Below are positions 8,072 through 17,224 of a stretch of DNA of 64,000 bases, piece after piece. The stretch is taken from the NCBI RefSeq assembly GCF_006547145.1, contig NZ_CP041244.1, forward strand, positions 3,038,001 to 3,102,000, in the 5' to 3' direction. The notes beneath the pieces were generated by a model that worked only from the letters and a program-made list of their open reading frames with translations, did no database searches and was not told the DNA's origin. The DNA comes from Actinomadura sp. WMMA1423. Lineage in GTDB: Bacteria; Actinomycetota; Actinomycetes; Streptosporangiales; Streptosporangiaceae. The position numbers were made by a program, and so were the translations under genes. Each line of letters opens with the position of its first letter. The first letter of the stretch is position 1.

Positions 8072-11000
8072 TCAAGCGGCGGGGACGCCGTCCAGCAGGG
8101 CGGCGAGGCCGGCGGCGTCGAGCAGGTCGGCGGGGCGGACGGTCACGTCGGCCGCCACGTAGTGGAAGGCCGCGCTGACCTGTGCGACGTCCACGCCGGT
8201 GAGCTCGGCCCACGCCAGCCGGTACGCGGCGAGCTGCACGGCCGCGAAGCGGGCCTCCTCCCCCGACGGCGGGGATCCGGTCTTCCAGTCGACGACCTCG
8301 TATCCGCCGTCGCGGGTCCGGAAAACGGCGTCCATCCGGCCACGGACCAGCCGGTCGCCGATGATGGTCTCGAACGGCACCTCGATGTCGAGCGGCTCGC
8401 GCGCCGCCCACTGCGACCCCTCGAAGCGCTCGCGCAGCATCGCCAGGTGCGAGTCGTCGGCGGCGCCCTCGTCGGCGGCGCCCGGCAGCTCGTCGGGATC
8501 GAGGAGGCGCTGCTGACCCCAGCGGCCCTCCAGCCAGGCATGGAACGCGGTGCCGCGCCGTGCGTAGGGAGCGGGCGGGCGCGGCATGGGGCGGCGGATC
8601 TGCCGGGCGAGCGCCCCCGGGTCGCGCGCCAGCGACACCAGCGACGACACCGAAAGGTGCGCGGGCAGCTCGACGAGCAGGCCGTCGTCGCCGCGCCCCC
8701 GGTCGCGCTCGGCGAGCAGCAGCTCGACGTCGCGCGCCCACGCCGTCATGCGGCCCCGGTCGGCGTCCGACAGCCCGGCGTCGCCGGCCCAGTGGCGGGT
8801 GCGGCCGGCCATCTCGTCCTCGACCATGCGGGCGCCCTCGACGACCGCCTCGTAGCGCGCCCGCGCCGTCAGGTCGGACCGGCCGCGCTCACCGGGGGCG
8901 GCGGGCCACTGCGCCTCCTCGGGGTCGGCGAGCAGCGGGTTCGCGGCGCCCTCCTCAGGCGGGTCGGCCCAGACCGCGACGGACCCGGCCCCCGCGAGGC
9001 AGACCGCGCGCACCTCCTCCAGGAACGGCGACGGGCCGAGCGGGCGCCCCGACGACCCCCACCAGTAACCGGTGGTGATGAGCAGGCTGGACGCGCGCGT
9101 GACCGCCACATAGGCGAGCCGCCGCTCCTCGCGCAGGTCGCGCTCGGAGCACGCCTGCTCGAACGCGGTGAGGTCGTCCTTCTCCAGCCCGGTCAGCGCG
9201 GGCAGGTCGGCGCGGTCGCCGCGCAGCATGAACGGCAGGACGCGCGGGTTCGCCGTCCAGCGGGTGGCGTTCTGCGGCGGCGAAGGGAAGATCGACCCCT
9301 TGGCGGGGCCGCCGTTCTTCTGCGGCGTGAACGCCAGGCCCGGGACGACGACGACCGGCCATTCGAGGCCCTTGGACGCGTGGACGGTGAGGAGCTTGAC
9401 GCTGTCGGTCTCCCCGACCCGCCCGGCCTCCAGCCCGAACTCCTCGGTCTCGGCGGCCTTGAGGTAGGCGAGGAACGCGCCGAGCGTCGGGTCTTCGGCG
9501 TCGCCCGCGAAGGTGGCGGCGGCGTCGATGAAGGCGTCGAGGTCGGCGCGGGCGGTGACGGGGTCGAGCCCGGACCGCGCGGCGACCTCGATGTCGAGGC
9601 CGAGCGTCCGCTCGACCTCGTTGACGAGGTCGGGCAGCGGCAGGCCGACCTGCCCGCGCAGGCCGCGCAGCTCGTCGCGGAGGCGGCGCAGCCGCCCGTA
9701 CCCCTCGGGCGAGTACGCGCCGGGCGGGCCGAGGTCGTCGAGCGCGTCGACGAGGCTGCCGGTCTCCTGGTTCAGCTCGCTGACGAGCTGCCGCAGCGGA
9801 TCGTCACCCGCGGCCTCTTCACCGGCCTCCGCACTGGCCCCCTCACTGGCCCCCTCACTGGCCCCCTCGCCGGCTCCCTGGTCGGCCACCTCCACGGCCC
9901 CCGCACTGATCCCTGCGCTGATCCCCTCCGTGGCCCCTGCGCTGGGCTCCCTCTGGCCCCCCGCATTGGCCCCCTCCGGGCCCCCTCCGCCGGCCCCCTC
10001 CGTGGCCCCTTCATCGGGCGCCCCGCCGGAAGCGGGGACGGGTTGGGCGTCCGGGCGGGTGATGTCGCGGGCCGCCTCCTGGGCCAGGGCGCGGGCGCGG
10101 CGCCCGAGGGCGACGAGGTCGCGGGGGCCGAGGCGCCAGCGCGGGCCGGTGAGCAGCCGGGCGAGGGACGCGCCCGCGGTCGGGTCGTGCATGACGCGCA
10201 GCGTGGCGACGACGTCCTGCACCTCGGGGACGGTGAGGAGCCCGCCGAGCCCGACGACCTCGACCGGGATGCCGCGCGCCTCCAGGGCCCGCCTGATCAG
10301 CGGGAACTGCGACCTCTTCCGCGCCAGGACGGCGACGTCGGAATAGTGGAGCGGCTCAGTCTGGGGGCCGCCGTCCGGTGCGGTCCCGGGGTCGGCGGCC
10401 ATGAGCCCGGCGATGCGCGCGGCGATGCGGTCGGCCTCGTCCTCGACGGTGGGGAACAGGGCGCATTCGACGCGCCCGCGCCCTTCGCGCCCGGCGCCCG
10501 GGATGAGGCGCGGCACGGCCTTCGTCTCGGCGCGCAGCTCCTCCTGGACCTTGGCCGCCGCCTCCAGGATCTGCTCGCCGTTGCGGAACGAGCGGCTGAG
10601 CTGGACGACCGGCGCCGCCACGGGCCGCCCGCCGGGAGTCGCGGCGGGCTGGGAGGGGAAGTCGTAGGCGAACCGCAGCAGGTTCCCGGCGCTCGCGCCG
10701 CGCCACCCGTAGATGGACTGGCACGGGTCGCCGACGGCCGTCACCGGGTGCCCGCCCGCGAACAGCGACTTGAGCAGGACGAGCTGCGCCTGGCTGGTGT
10801 CCTGGTACTCGTCGAGCAGGACGACGGAGAACCGGGACCGCTCGATCATCCCGACCTCGGGATGCTTGTAGGCGATGCGGGCGGCGAGCGCCATCTGGTC
10901 GCCGTGGTCGATGACCTCGCGGTCGGCCTTGGCGCGCCCGTACGCCTCGATGAGCGGCATGAGCTGCTCGCGGACCGCGTGCTTGGCGAGGACGTCGCGC

Positions 11001-11629
11001 TGCGCCTTGAGCGGCTTGCGCACCGCGGCGAGCCGCTCGTCGAGCCAGGCGCCGACCTTGCGGACGTCCTCGGCCGTCCGCAGGTGCTCGGCCAGGTCGC
11101 CGGACAGCTCCATGACGGCCTTGGTGACGGTGTCGGGCTGCCAGTCGATCTGGTCCATGGGGCCGTGGTAGGCGTCGACCACCCGCGAGCAGATCTGCCA
11201 GGCGACGGCCGGCGAGATCAGCCGCATCGTGGGTTCGAGCGCCTCGCGCAGGGCGTGGTCGCCGAAGAGGCGCGCCGCGTACGAGTGGTACGTGGACACC
11301 ATCGGCTCGCCGTCGAACAGGGCCTCGCCGCCCAGCCGCTCGAGCTCGTCTCCCGGCAGGACCTCGCGGAGCCTGTCGAGCCGCTTGCGCACGCGCACGC
11401 CGAGCTCGGCGGCGGCCTTGCGGGTGAAGGTGAGCCCGAGGACGCGCTCCGGCCGGACGAAGCCGTTCGCGACCAGCCACACCACCCGCGCGGCCATCGT
11501 CTCGCTCTTGCCCGACCCGGCGCCGGCGATCACCGCCATCGGCGCCATCGGCGCCTCGATCACCCGGGCCTGCTCATCGGTCGGCGCCGGGATCTCCAGC
11601 AGCCGGGCCAGTTCTCCCGGCGTGATCAC
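8072..11629 (-). CDS. adnB: AdnB-like ATP-dependent helicase-nuclease subunit
   Basis: 1185 residues from a GTG start 15 bp after the adnA stop. UvrD-type motor motifs: 'VIAGAGSGKSETM' (Walker A, ~33-45), 'VLLDEYQDTSQAQ' (II), 'VGDPCQSIYGWRGAS' (III), 'TVHASKGLEWPVVVVPG' (V) and 'RLAYVAVTRASSLL' (VI). The C-terminus has a RecB-like nuclease with 'GRMDAVF' and 'YEVVDWKTG' (D-x-K). AdnAB is the actinobacterial counterpart of RecBCD/AddAB: it unwinds and resects double-strand breaks for recombination. It is longer than the usual ~1100 residues because of a Gly/Ala/Glu-rich insert at about residues 533-607. Confidence 0.9.
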   Translation of the reverse strand: MITPGELARLLEIPAPTDEQARVIEAPMAPMAVIAGAGSGKSETMAARVVWLVANGFVRPERVLGLTFTRKAAAELGVRVRKRLDRLREVLPGDELERLGGEALFDGEPMVSTYHSYAARLFGDHALREALEPTMRLISPAVAWQICSRVVDAYHGPMDQIDWQPDTVTKAVMELSGDLAEHLRTAEDVRKVGAWLDERLAAVRKPLKAQRDVLAKHAVREQLMPLIEAYGRAKADREVIDHGDQMALAARIAYKHPEVGMIERSRFSVVLLDEYQDTSQAQLVLLKSLFAGGHPVTAVGDPCQSIYGWRGASAGNLLRFAYDFPSQPAATPGGRPVAAPVVQLSRSFRNGEQILEAAAKVQEELRAETKAVPRLIPGAGREGRGRVECALFPTVEDEADRIAARIAGLMAADPGTAPDGGPQTEPLHYSDVAVLARKRSQFPLIRRALEARGIPVEVVGLGGLLTVPEVQDVVATLRVMHDPTAGASLARLLTGPRWRLGPRDLVALGRRARALAQEAARDITRPDAQPVPASGGAPDEGATEGAGGGGPEGANAGGQREPSAGATEGISAGISAGAVEVADQGAGEGASEGASEGASAEAGEEAAGDDPLRQLVSELNQETGSLVDALDDLGPPGAYSPEGYGRLRRLRDELRGLRGQVGLPLPDLVNEVERTLGLDIEVAARSGLDPVTARADLDAFIDAAATFAGDAEDPTLGAFLAYLKAAETEEFGLEAGRVGETDSVKLLTVHASKGLEWPVVVVPGLAFTPQKNGGPAKGSIFPSPPQNATRWTANPRVLPFMLRGDRADLPALTGLEKDDLTAFEQACSERDLREERRLAYVAVTRASSLLITTGYWWGSSGRPLGPSPFLEEVRAVCLAGAGSVAVWADPPEEGAANPLLADPEEAQWPAAPGERGRSDLTARARYEAVVEGARMVEDEMAGRTRHWAGDAGLSDADRGRMTAWARDVELLLAERDRGRGDDGLLVELPAHLSVSSLVSLARDPGALARQIRRPMPRPPAPYARRGTAFHAWLEGRWGQQRLLDPDELPGAADEGAADDSHLAMLRERFEGSQWAAREPLDIEVPFETIIGDRLVRGRMDAVFRTRDGGYEVVDWKTGSPPSGEEARFAAVQLAAYRLAWAELTGVDVAQVSAAFHYVAADVTVRPADLLDAAGLAALLDGVPAA
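9806..10033 (-). repeat. Low-complexity Gly/Ala/Glu repeat insert within adnB
   Basis: On the plus strand the 12-mer CTGGCCCCCTCA repeats in tandem at 9834-9869, with many diverged copies up to 10015. Encoded peptide is repeated 'GASEGASEGAS', 'GATEG', 'GISAG' units, about 75 residues. It falls between helicase blocks, keeps the frame, and is most likely a flexible linker grown by slippage. Confidence 0.8.
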
Positions 11630-11644
11630 CTCGCTCCCCCCGAG

Positions 11645-14600
11645 CTAGTCCGCCACCTGCCCGCCCTCGTCATGGACGGGGCAGCAGGAGCGTACGGGAC
11701 AGGTGCGACACTTGTCGTTCGCCCTGGCCTGGAAGACGTCGCCGGCCATCCCCGTGGCGACGATCTCGACGAGCTTCTTCGGCCACTCGGGATCGGCGTC
11801 CTCGGCGGGCGCGGGCTGCTCCTGCTCGCGCGCCTTCGCCGTGAACGCGGCCTTGCCGACCTGGATCAGCTTCGCGCCGCCCGGCTCGATCAGCCCGTGC
11901 CGCTCGAACGCGCCGAGCATCACCGCGTACTGGTACACGCCGAGCTGCGGGTGCCGGGCGAGGTCGTCCTTCGGGACGGCCGTGGAGGAGGTCTTGATGT
12001 CGATGATGACGGCGCGGCCCTGCTCGTCGCGCTCGGCGCGGTCGATGCGGCCCTTGATGACGACGCGGCCGAGGTCGACCTTGAACGACTCCTCCAGCGC
12101 GACGACCTCGTTGGGGTTGTCGCGGTGCCACGCGAGGAACCTGTCGACCATCCTCGCGGCCTGCTCGCGCTGCTTCTCCGAGTACCACGAGCTGCGGAAC
12201 TCCAGGTCGTTCCAGACCTCGTCGAGCCGCCGCGCGACGTGCAGCTCGTCGACGCCGTCGTCGGCGCCCGCCATCTCGGCGACGGCGTGGACGACCTTGC
12301 CCATGGTGCTGTACTCGTTGGGCCCGCCCTCCTGGGCGCCGACCGCGGAGGCGAGCAGCCAGCGCAGCCCGCAGGTGGTGAACGCCTCCACCTGGGACGG
12401 CGAGATCGTGATGGGCTCGTCCTCGGCGAACGCGGGCCCGGAGTCCGACAGCGCGGTGATGGCGTACCAGTTCTCCGGCTTCGCGCCGCGCACGCCCGCG
12501 CGCGCGAGGCGGGCCAGGTGCCCGGCGGCGGCGCGCCGCAGCGGCTCGGGACGCGCCGGGTCGGCGACGGCGGAGCGCAGGTCGGCCACGAGGGCGGACA
12601 GCGACAGCCAGCGGGTCTTCTCGTCGAGCTGCGACTGCTCGATCGCGCCCGGGAGGAGCTCGTTCAGGAAGCGCGACGGCCGCTCCTCGGTGTCGTCGCC
12701 GCCGACGGCCGTCACCACGAGGCGCCTGCGGGCGCGCGTGACCGCCACGTAGAACAGGCGGCGCTCCTCGTCGAGCATCTTGGCGGCCATGGACGCGCCC
12801 GCGGCGGCCTCGCCGTCCGGCTCGGCCCCGGCCGCGTGCTCGACCAGTTCCTCGACGCCGAGCAGCGAACCGCGCAGCCGCACGTCGGGCCAGACGCCCT
12901 CCTGGACTCCGGCGACGACGACCACGTCCCACTCCAGGCCCTTGGAGCGGTGCGCGGTGAGGATCCGGACGGCCTCGCCGTCGGGCGCCTGCTCGGCCAG
13001 CGTGTCGCCGGCGATCTCCTGGGAGGCGATGTTGTCGACGAACAGCTCGGGCCCAGCCTGGGGAAGCCGGTCGACGAACCGCGCGGCGTGGTCGAACAGC
13101 GCCACCACGGCGTCGAGGTCGCGGTCGGCCGCCGCGCCGCGCGTCCCGCCCTTGACGCTCTGCTCCAGCAGCACGTCGGCCTGGCCGCTCTCCTTCCACA
13201 CGGCCCACAGCACGTCTTCGGCGGTGCCGCCGTCGTGGGCGCTGCGCCGCGCCGTCTCGATCAGGTTCGCGATCCGCTCGGCGGGCGCGCGGACCCTCTC
13301 GTGGACGAGGACCAGCTCGCGGGGGTCGTTCACCGCCGCGCTCAGAAGCTCGCCCAGCGGACGCTGCCCGCCCGCGAGTTCCTCGAGGTCGCGCAGAGCG
13401 CGCTTGAGGCGGCGCATGGCGAGCGCGTCGGCGCCGCCCAGCGGCCCGGTCAGGAGGTCCTCCGCGACGACCTCGTCCAGGAAGCCCTTCTTCAGCGCCG
13501 CGCGCAGCAGGACGAGGAACGGGCGGACGGCGGGCTCCCCTACCAGCGGCACTTCGTCACCGGCGACGACCACCGGCACTCCGGCCTGGGCGAGCGCCCG
13601 CCGCAGCACGGGCACCTGCCGCACGGCGCTGCGCACCAGGACCGCCATACGCGACCAGGGCACGCCGTCGAGGAGGTGGGCGCGCCGCAGCTCGTCGGCG
13701 ACCAGCGCGGACTCCTGGCTCTCGGAGTCGGCGATGACCGCGCGGACCTCGCCCTCGTCCAGCTCGTCCACCGGCCGGAGCGCGCGGTGCTCGGCCGCTC
13801 CCGCGGTCCCGGCGGGCAGGCGCCTCGCGATGCGCCGGGAGGCCTCGAGGATCTCCGGGCCCATCCGGCGGCACGTCCGCAGCGCCACCACGGGCGCGGG
13901 ACCGCCGTCCAGGGTGAGGAAGCGGTTCGGGAACTCCTGGATACCGCGCACGTCGGCGCCCCGGAACCCGTAGATCGACTGGTCCGGGTCGCCGACCACG
14001 ACGAGGTCGCGGCCCTCGCCCGCGAGGTGGTGCAGGAGGGCCTCCTGCGCGGGGTCGGTGTCCTGGTACTCGTCCACGAACACGGCGTCGTAGGCGTCCT
14101 GCTCCCGGATGCGCACCTCCTCGTCCGCGAGCATGCCCGCGGCCAGGTGGATCAGCTCGCCGTAGTCGTAGGTCGGGACGGGGTCGAGCAGGAACCGGTC
14201 GACGTACCGCTCCATGAAGCCGCCGATCGCCGCCCAGTCGTCGCGGCCCCGCACGCGCCCGAGGGCGACGAGGTCCTCCGCGGCGAACTGGCGCTCGACC
14301 GCGCGCAGGGCGAAGTCGCGGAGCTCCTCGGCGAACCCGCGCGTCGCGAGGGCGGCCCGCAGCCGCTCCGGCCAGTCGCGGGCGCCGTCGGCGAGCTCGC
14401 CCTCCAGCAGCCGCCGGACTTCGAGCAGCTGCTCAGGGCCGGACAGCAGCCTGGGGGCCGGCTCCTCGTTCAGCACGGCGTCCCGCCGGATCAGCGCGTA
14501 GGCGTAGCTGTGGAAGGTCAGCGCCAGGGGCGTGCGCGTCGTGCGGTGCAGCCGGCCGGTGATGCGCTCCCGCAGCTCCCCTGCCGCCTTGCGGCTGAAG

Positions 14601-14818
14601 GTCAGGACGAGCACCCGCTCGGGGTCGACGCCGCGGTTCTCGATGCGGTCGACGACCGCCTCCACGATCGTCGTCGTCTTCCCGGTTCCCGGCCCCGCCA
14701 GCACCAGCATCGGCCCGCCGGCATGCTCGACCACCCGCCGCTGCTGCTCGTCGAGCACGGGCGGGACGCTCCGCGCGGGACCCGCGCGGCGCACGAGACG
14801 GTAGGAAGCTGACGGCAC
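11645..14818 (-). CDS. adnA: AdnA-like ATP-dependent helicase-nuclease subunit
   Basis: 1057 residues, close to the ~1050 of mycobacterial AdnA. Helicase motifs: 'VLAGPGTGKTTTIVEA' (~38-53), 'VFVDEYQDTDPAQEA' (II), 'VVGDPDQSIYGFRGAD' (III), 'ILTAHRSKGLEWDVVVVAG' (V), 'RRLFYVAVTRARRRL' (VI). The C-terminal RecB-type nuclease has 'GRIDRAERDEQ' and 'AVIIDIKTSS'. A Cys in 'FTTCGLRWLL' and three to four in 'KCRTCPVRSCCP' near the end match the Fe-S cluster cage of AddB/AdnA-type nucleases. It is the first gene of a two-gene operon with adnB and acts in double-strand-break end resection. Confidence 0.9.
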   Translation of the reverse strand: MPSASYRLVRRAGPARSVPPVLDEQQRRVVEHAGGPMLVLAGPGTGKTTTIVEAVVDRIENRGVDPERVLVLTFSRKAAGELRERITGRLHRTTRTPLALTFHSYAYALIRRDAVLNEEPAPRLLSGPEQLLEVRRLLEGELADGARDWPERLRAALATRGFAEELRDFALRAVERQFAAEDLVALGRVRGRDDWAAIGGFMERYVDRFLLDPVPTYDYGELIHLAAGMLADEEVRIREQDAYDAVFVDEYQDTDPAQEALLHHLAGEGRDLVVVGDPDQSIYGFRGADVRGIQEFPNRFLTLDGGPAPVVALRTCRRMGPEILEASRRIARRLPAGTAGAAEHRALRPVDELDEGEVRAVIADSESQESALVADELRRAHLLDGVPWSRMAVLVRSAVRQVPVLRRALAQAGVPVVVAGDEVPLVGEPAVRPFLVLLRAALKKGFLDEVVAEDLLTGPLGGADALAMRRLKRALRDLEELAGGQRPLGELLSAAVNDPRELVLVHERVRAPAERIANLIETARRSAHDGGTAEDVLWAVWKESGQADVLLEQSVKGGTRGAAADRDLDAVVALFDHAARFVDRLPQAGPELFVDNIASQEIAGDTLAEQAPDGEAVRILTAHRSKGLEWDVVVVAGVQEGVWPDVRLRGSLLGVEELVEHAAGAEPDGEAAAGASMAAKMLDEERRLFYVAVTRARRRLVVTAVGGDDTEERPSRFLNELLPGAIEQSQLDEKTRWLSLSALVADLRSAVADPARPEPLRRAAAGHLARLARAGVRGAKPENWYAITALSDSGPAFAEDEPITISPSQVEAFTTCGLRWLLASAVGAQEGGPNEYSTMGKVVHAVAEMAGADDGVDELHVARRLDEVWNDLEFRSSWYSEKQREQAARMVDRFLAWHRDNPNEVVALEESFKVDLGRVVIKGRIDRAERDEQGRAVIIDIKTSSTAVPKDDLARHPQLGVYQYAVMLGAFERHGLIEPGGAKLIQVGKAAFTAKAREQEQPAPAEDADPEWPKKLVEIVATGMAGDVFQARANDKCRTCPVRSCCPVHDEGGQVAD

Positions 14819-14899
14819 AACAGTTCATTGGAACAGATCACCGAGACGGTTCTGACCAATACGCACGCATGTCGCAGGAGATAAACGCGACAAACACTC

Positions 14900-15202
14900 C
14901 TAGCCCGTCCACCTGGCACGTGCCATGTCGACTCGGCGGCCGTCGGGGTGGAGGGGGGTGCCCTCGGCGCGGTAGTTCTCGCGGGCCTCGATCTCGTGGC
15001 CGCTCGGCGGGTGGCCGTCGGCGCGGATGACGCGCCACCACGGGACGGCGCCCCCGTAGAGCGACATCACGCGCCCGACCTGGCGCGGGCCGCCGCGTCC
15101 GACCATCTCGGCGATGTCGCCGTAGGACAGGACGCGGCCCGGCGGGATCCGTTCCACCGCGTCCAGTACCGCTTCGGCGTACTCGTCAGGTTCGGACCAC
15201 AT
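14900..15202 (-). CDS. atl: Alkyltransferase-like protein (MGMT family without the active cysteine)
   Basis: 100 residues with the DNA-binding fold of O6-alkylguanine-DNA alkyltransferase: 'IPPGRVLSYGDIAEMVGRGG' (19-38) and 'RQVGRVMSLYGGAVPWWRVI'. The catalytic PCHRV motif reads P54-W55-W56-R57-V58: Trp replaces the alkyl-acceptor Cys, and Trp also replaces the following His. Such proteins (Atl1/eAtl) bind O6-alkylguanine and flag it for nucleotide-excision repair rather than removing the alkyl group. Its start is 4 bp after the upstream protease stop, so it is probably the last gene of that operon, and it precedes adnAB on the same strand. Confidence 0.9.
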   Translation of the reverse strand: MWSEPDEYAEAVLDAVERIPPGRVLSYGDIAEMVGRGGPRQVGRVMSLYGGAVPWWRVIRADGHPPSGHEIEARENYRAEGTPLHPDGRRVDMARARWTG

Positions 15203-15206
15203 CCGC

Positions 15207-16478
15207 TCATTCTCCCGGATCCCGCTCGCCGCGCAGGAGGACCGCGGAGCCCGCCAGGCCGAGCAGGGACAGCGCGCAGATCAGCAGGTAGGCGGCGACG
15301 AGCCCGCCCGAGCGGTGCACGACCTGGACGGGGCGCGCCGGCCCCGTCGCGAACCGCCTCCCGGCCGGCAGGCCGGCGCCGCCCGTGCGCGCCCCGGCCA
15401 GCGTGTCGGACACGGCGAGCGCCGCGGCGGCGTCGACCCGCCCGAACCCGACGCCCCGGTCGTAGCCGCGCGCCGGGCGGGCCGCGGTGCCCGCCACGAT
15501 GGCCTGCGTGACCAGAGCGGGGGCGAGGCCGCGGTGGCGGGACCTGATGAGCGCGGCGACGCCGGAGACGAACGCGGTCGCGGGGCTCGTGCCGTCCCCG
15601 ATCCAGTACCGCCCGTCCGGGCCCGCGCCGATGATCTGGACGCCGGGCGCGGACACGACGACGCCGGAGTTGCGGTTGGAGAACCCGGCGTGCTCGCCCT
15701 GCGCGTCCACGGCGGCGACGGAGATCACACCGGGGAACGACGCCGGGTAGAAGTACCTGGGGGCCGCGCCGCCGGGTTCGCGGGCGCCGCGCGGCGGGGC
15801 GGACCGGCCGTCCACCCCGCGCGGATCGTCCTCGGCTCCGCTGTTGCCCGCCGCCGCGACCACGACGACGTTCCGGCCGATCGCGTAGGCGACGGCCTCG
15901 CGCTCGCGCGGCGTGGGGTAGGAGCGGCCGAGCGACAGGTTGACGACGTCGGCGCCGTGGTCGACCGCGTACCGGATGCCCTGGGCGATCGTCCCCGTGT
16001 AGCGCCGCCTGCCGGTGAACTTCGCGAAGCCCGGCTCGTCGCGTTCCAGGATCACCCGCAGCGACAGCAGCCGCGCCTCGGGCGCGACGCCGACGACTCC
16101 CCGGGTCCCGCCCGGTCCGTGCCCGTGGCCGGCGATGATCGACGCCATGTTCGTGCCGTGCAGCCGCTTCGGGGCGACGCCGGCCGGGTTCGCGCCGAGC
16201 GTGTAGTCGGGGCCGGTGGCGACGGAGCCGGCGAGGTCGGCCTGGCCGGCGTCCACTCCCGAGTCGAGGACGGCGACCGTCACGCCGCCGCCCTTGGACA
16301 TCGTCCACGCGCGCGGCACATTCAGCGACTCCAGGACGGGCGTGACGGCGTCGCGCACCGGGTCGGAGGCGAGGGCGCCCCGCAAGGGCGCCGCGCGTTC
16401 GGCGGCGCCCGCCGGGGCCGCGGCGGGGGCGATGGCGAGGGCCAGCGCGGCGGCCCCGGCGGCGGCGCGGCTCAGCAC
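15207..16478 (-). CDS. Mycosin-like S8 serine protease, copy 2 of the tandem cassette
   Basis: 423 residues from the GTG at 16478, which overlaps the upstream stop as GTGCTGA. Signal peptide ~1-26 ('AALALAIAPAAAPAGAA'). Subtilisin triad: Asp72 in 'VAVLDSGVD', His107 in 'LHGTNMASIIAGHG', Ser near 301 in 'GDGTSPATAFVSGVAALI'. A C-terminal hydrophobic helix ('AAYLLICALSLLGLAGSAVL') and a short charged tail anchor it to the membrane. This is the layout of type VII secretion mycosins (MycP). No ESX core genes (EccC, WXG100) are in the window, so a role in secretion is not shown. Confidence 0.88.
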   Translation of the reverse strand: MLSRAAAGAAALALAIAPAAAPAGAAERAAPLRGALASDPVRDAVTPVLESLNVPRAWTMSKGGGVTVAVLDSGVDAGQADLAGSVATGPDYTLGANPAGVAPKRLHGTNMASIIAGHGHGPGGTRGVVGVAPEARLLSLRVILERDEPGFAKFTGRRRYTGTIAQGIRYAVDHGADVVNLSLGRSYPTPREREAVAYAIGRNVVVVAAAGNSGAEDDPRGVDGRSAPPRGAREPGGAAPRYFYPASFPGVISVAAVDAQGEHAGFSNRNSGVVVSAPGVQIIGAGPDGRYWIGDGTSPATAFVSGVAALIRSRHRGLAPALVTQAIVAGTAARPARGYDRGVGFGRVDAAAALAVSDTLAGARTGGAGLPAGRRFATGPARPVQVVHRSGGLVAAYLLICALSLLGLAGSAVLLRGERDPGE

Positions 16479-17224
16479 CGCCACTCCCGCCTGTCGCAGC
16501 GGACCGTCGCGGGGGCGGTCAGCGGCCGCAGGACGCCCTGGACGAGCTGCGGCGCGAGCTCGGCCGCGTCGGTGAGGGCGCCGCGCGTCGCGGGGCGCCC
16601 GTCGGCGTACCCGGCCGTCGCCGCGACCACGTAGGGGCCGCGCTGCGCGGCGGTGGACGCCTGCCGCGCCGCGTCCCCGAAGCGGGCGGCCACCGAGCCC
16701 GCGAACGGCAGCGCGCGCAGCCCCCGGCCGCCGGCGCGGGTCGGGAACCAGGCGACGGCCTCCCGCGCGGTCCGCTCGTCCGGGAACACGACCACGCCGA
16801 CCGTGACCGCGAGCCCCTGCGCCTGGTCGAGGTAGGTGGCGCGGAGCGCGGCGCGGCAGCCGCGCGCGGTGAGGCTCCGGGTCAACGCGTCGTCCGCGGC
16901 CGTCCCGCAGCGGGTGTCGGGGCCGATCCCCACCCGGCGGGCCGTCTCGGCGGAGGCCTGGCCGAGCCGGTAGGGGATGCCCGCGGGGAAGATCCGTCCG
17001 GCGGGCCAGGTCCGGTAGCGGCCCGACAGCTCCGCCGCCGCGGCCGCCGCGCGCTCGGCCGGAGTGGGGGCGCGGGTCAGCTCGGCGCCAAGCCGCACGC
17101 CCGCGACGGCGAGGACGGTCGCGCACGCCGGCGCGGCCACCAGCGCGGCCGTCCTGCGGGCGGCCCGTCGCCGGCCTCCCGGTTCCGGTTCGCCGTCGGC
17201 GGCGGAGATCAGGGCGCGCGCCAC
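16472..17224 (-). CDS. Membrane-anchored protease partner, copy 2 (C-terminal EWRC)
   Basis: 250 residues from a GTG at 17224 that overlaps the preceding protease gene by 16 bp. One N-terminal membrane helix (~26-47), then an extracytoplasmic region with Cys residues in 'DTRCGTAADD' and 'RGCRAALRATYLDQAQGL', and the terminal 'CDRREWRC'. It is clearly paralogous to the 305-residue protein at 18477-19394: the same 'YLDQ.QG..VTVGVV.FPD' core and the same C-terminus. Always directly upstream of a mycosin-like protease and translationally coupled to it. Role unknown; a chaperone, substrate or inhibitor of the protease is possible. Confidence 0.75.
   Translation of the reverse strand: MARALISAADGEPEPGGRRRAARRTAALVAAPACATVLAVAGVRLGAELTRAPTPAERAAAAAAELSGRYRTWPAGRIFPAGIPYRLGQASAETARRVGIGPDTRCGTAADDALTRSLTARGCRAALRATYLDQAQGLAVTVGVVVFPDERTAREAVAWFPTRAGGRGLRALPFAGSVAARFGDAARQASTAAQRGPYVVAATAGYADGRPATRGALTDAAELAPQLVQGVLRPLTAPATVRCDRREWRC

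Noticed and set aside
8162..14812. 2216-codon open frame on the plus strand
   Set aside because: Antisense shadow of adnB and adnA; no family motifs, composition typical of the complementary frame in high-GC DNA.
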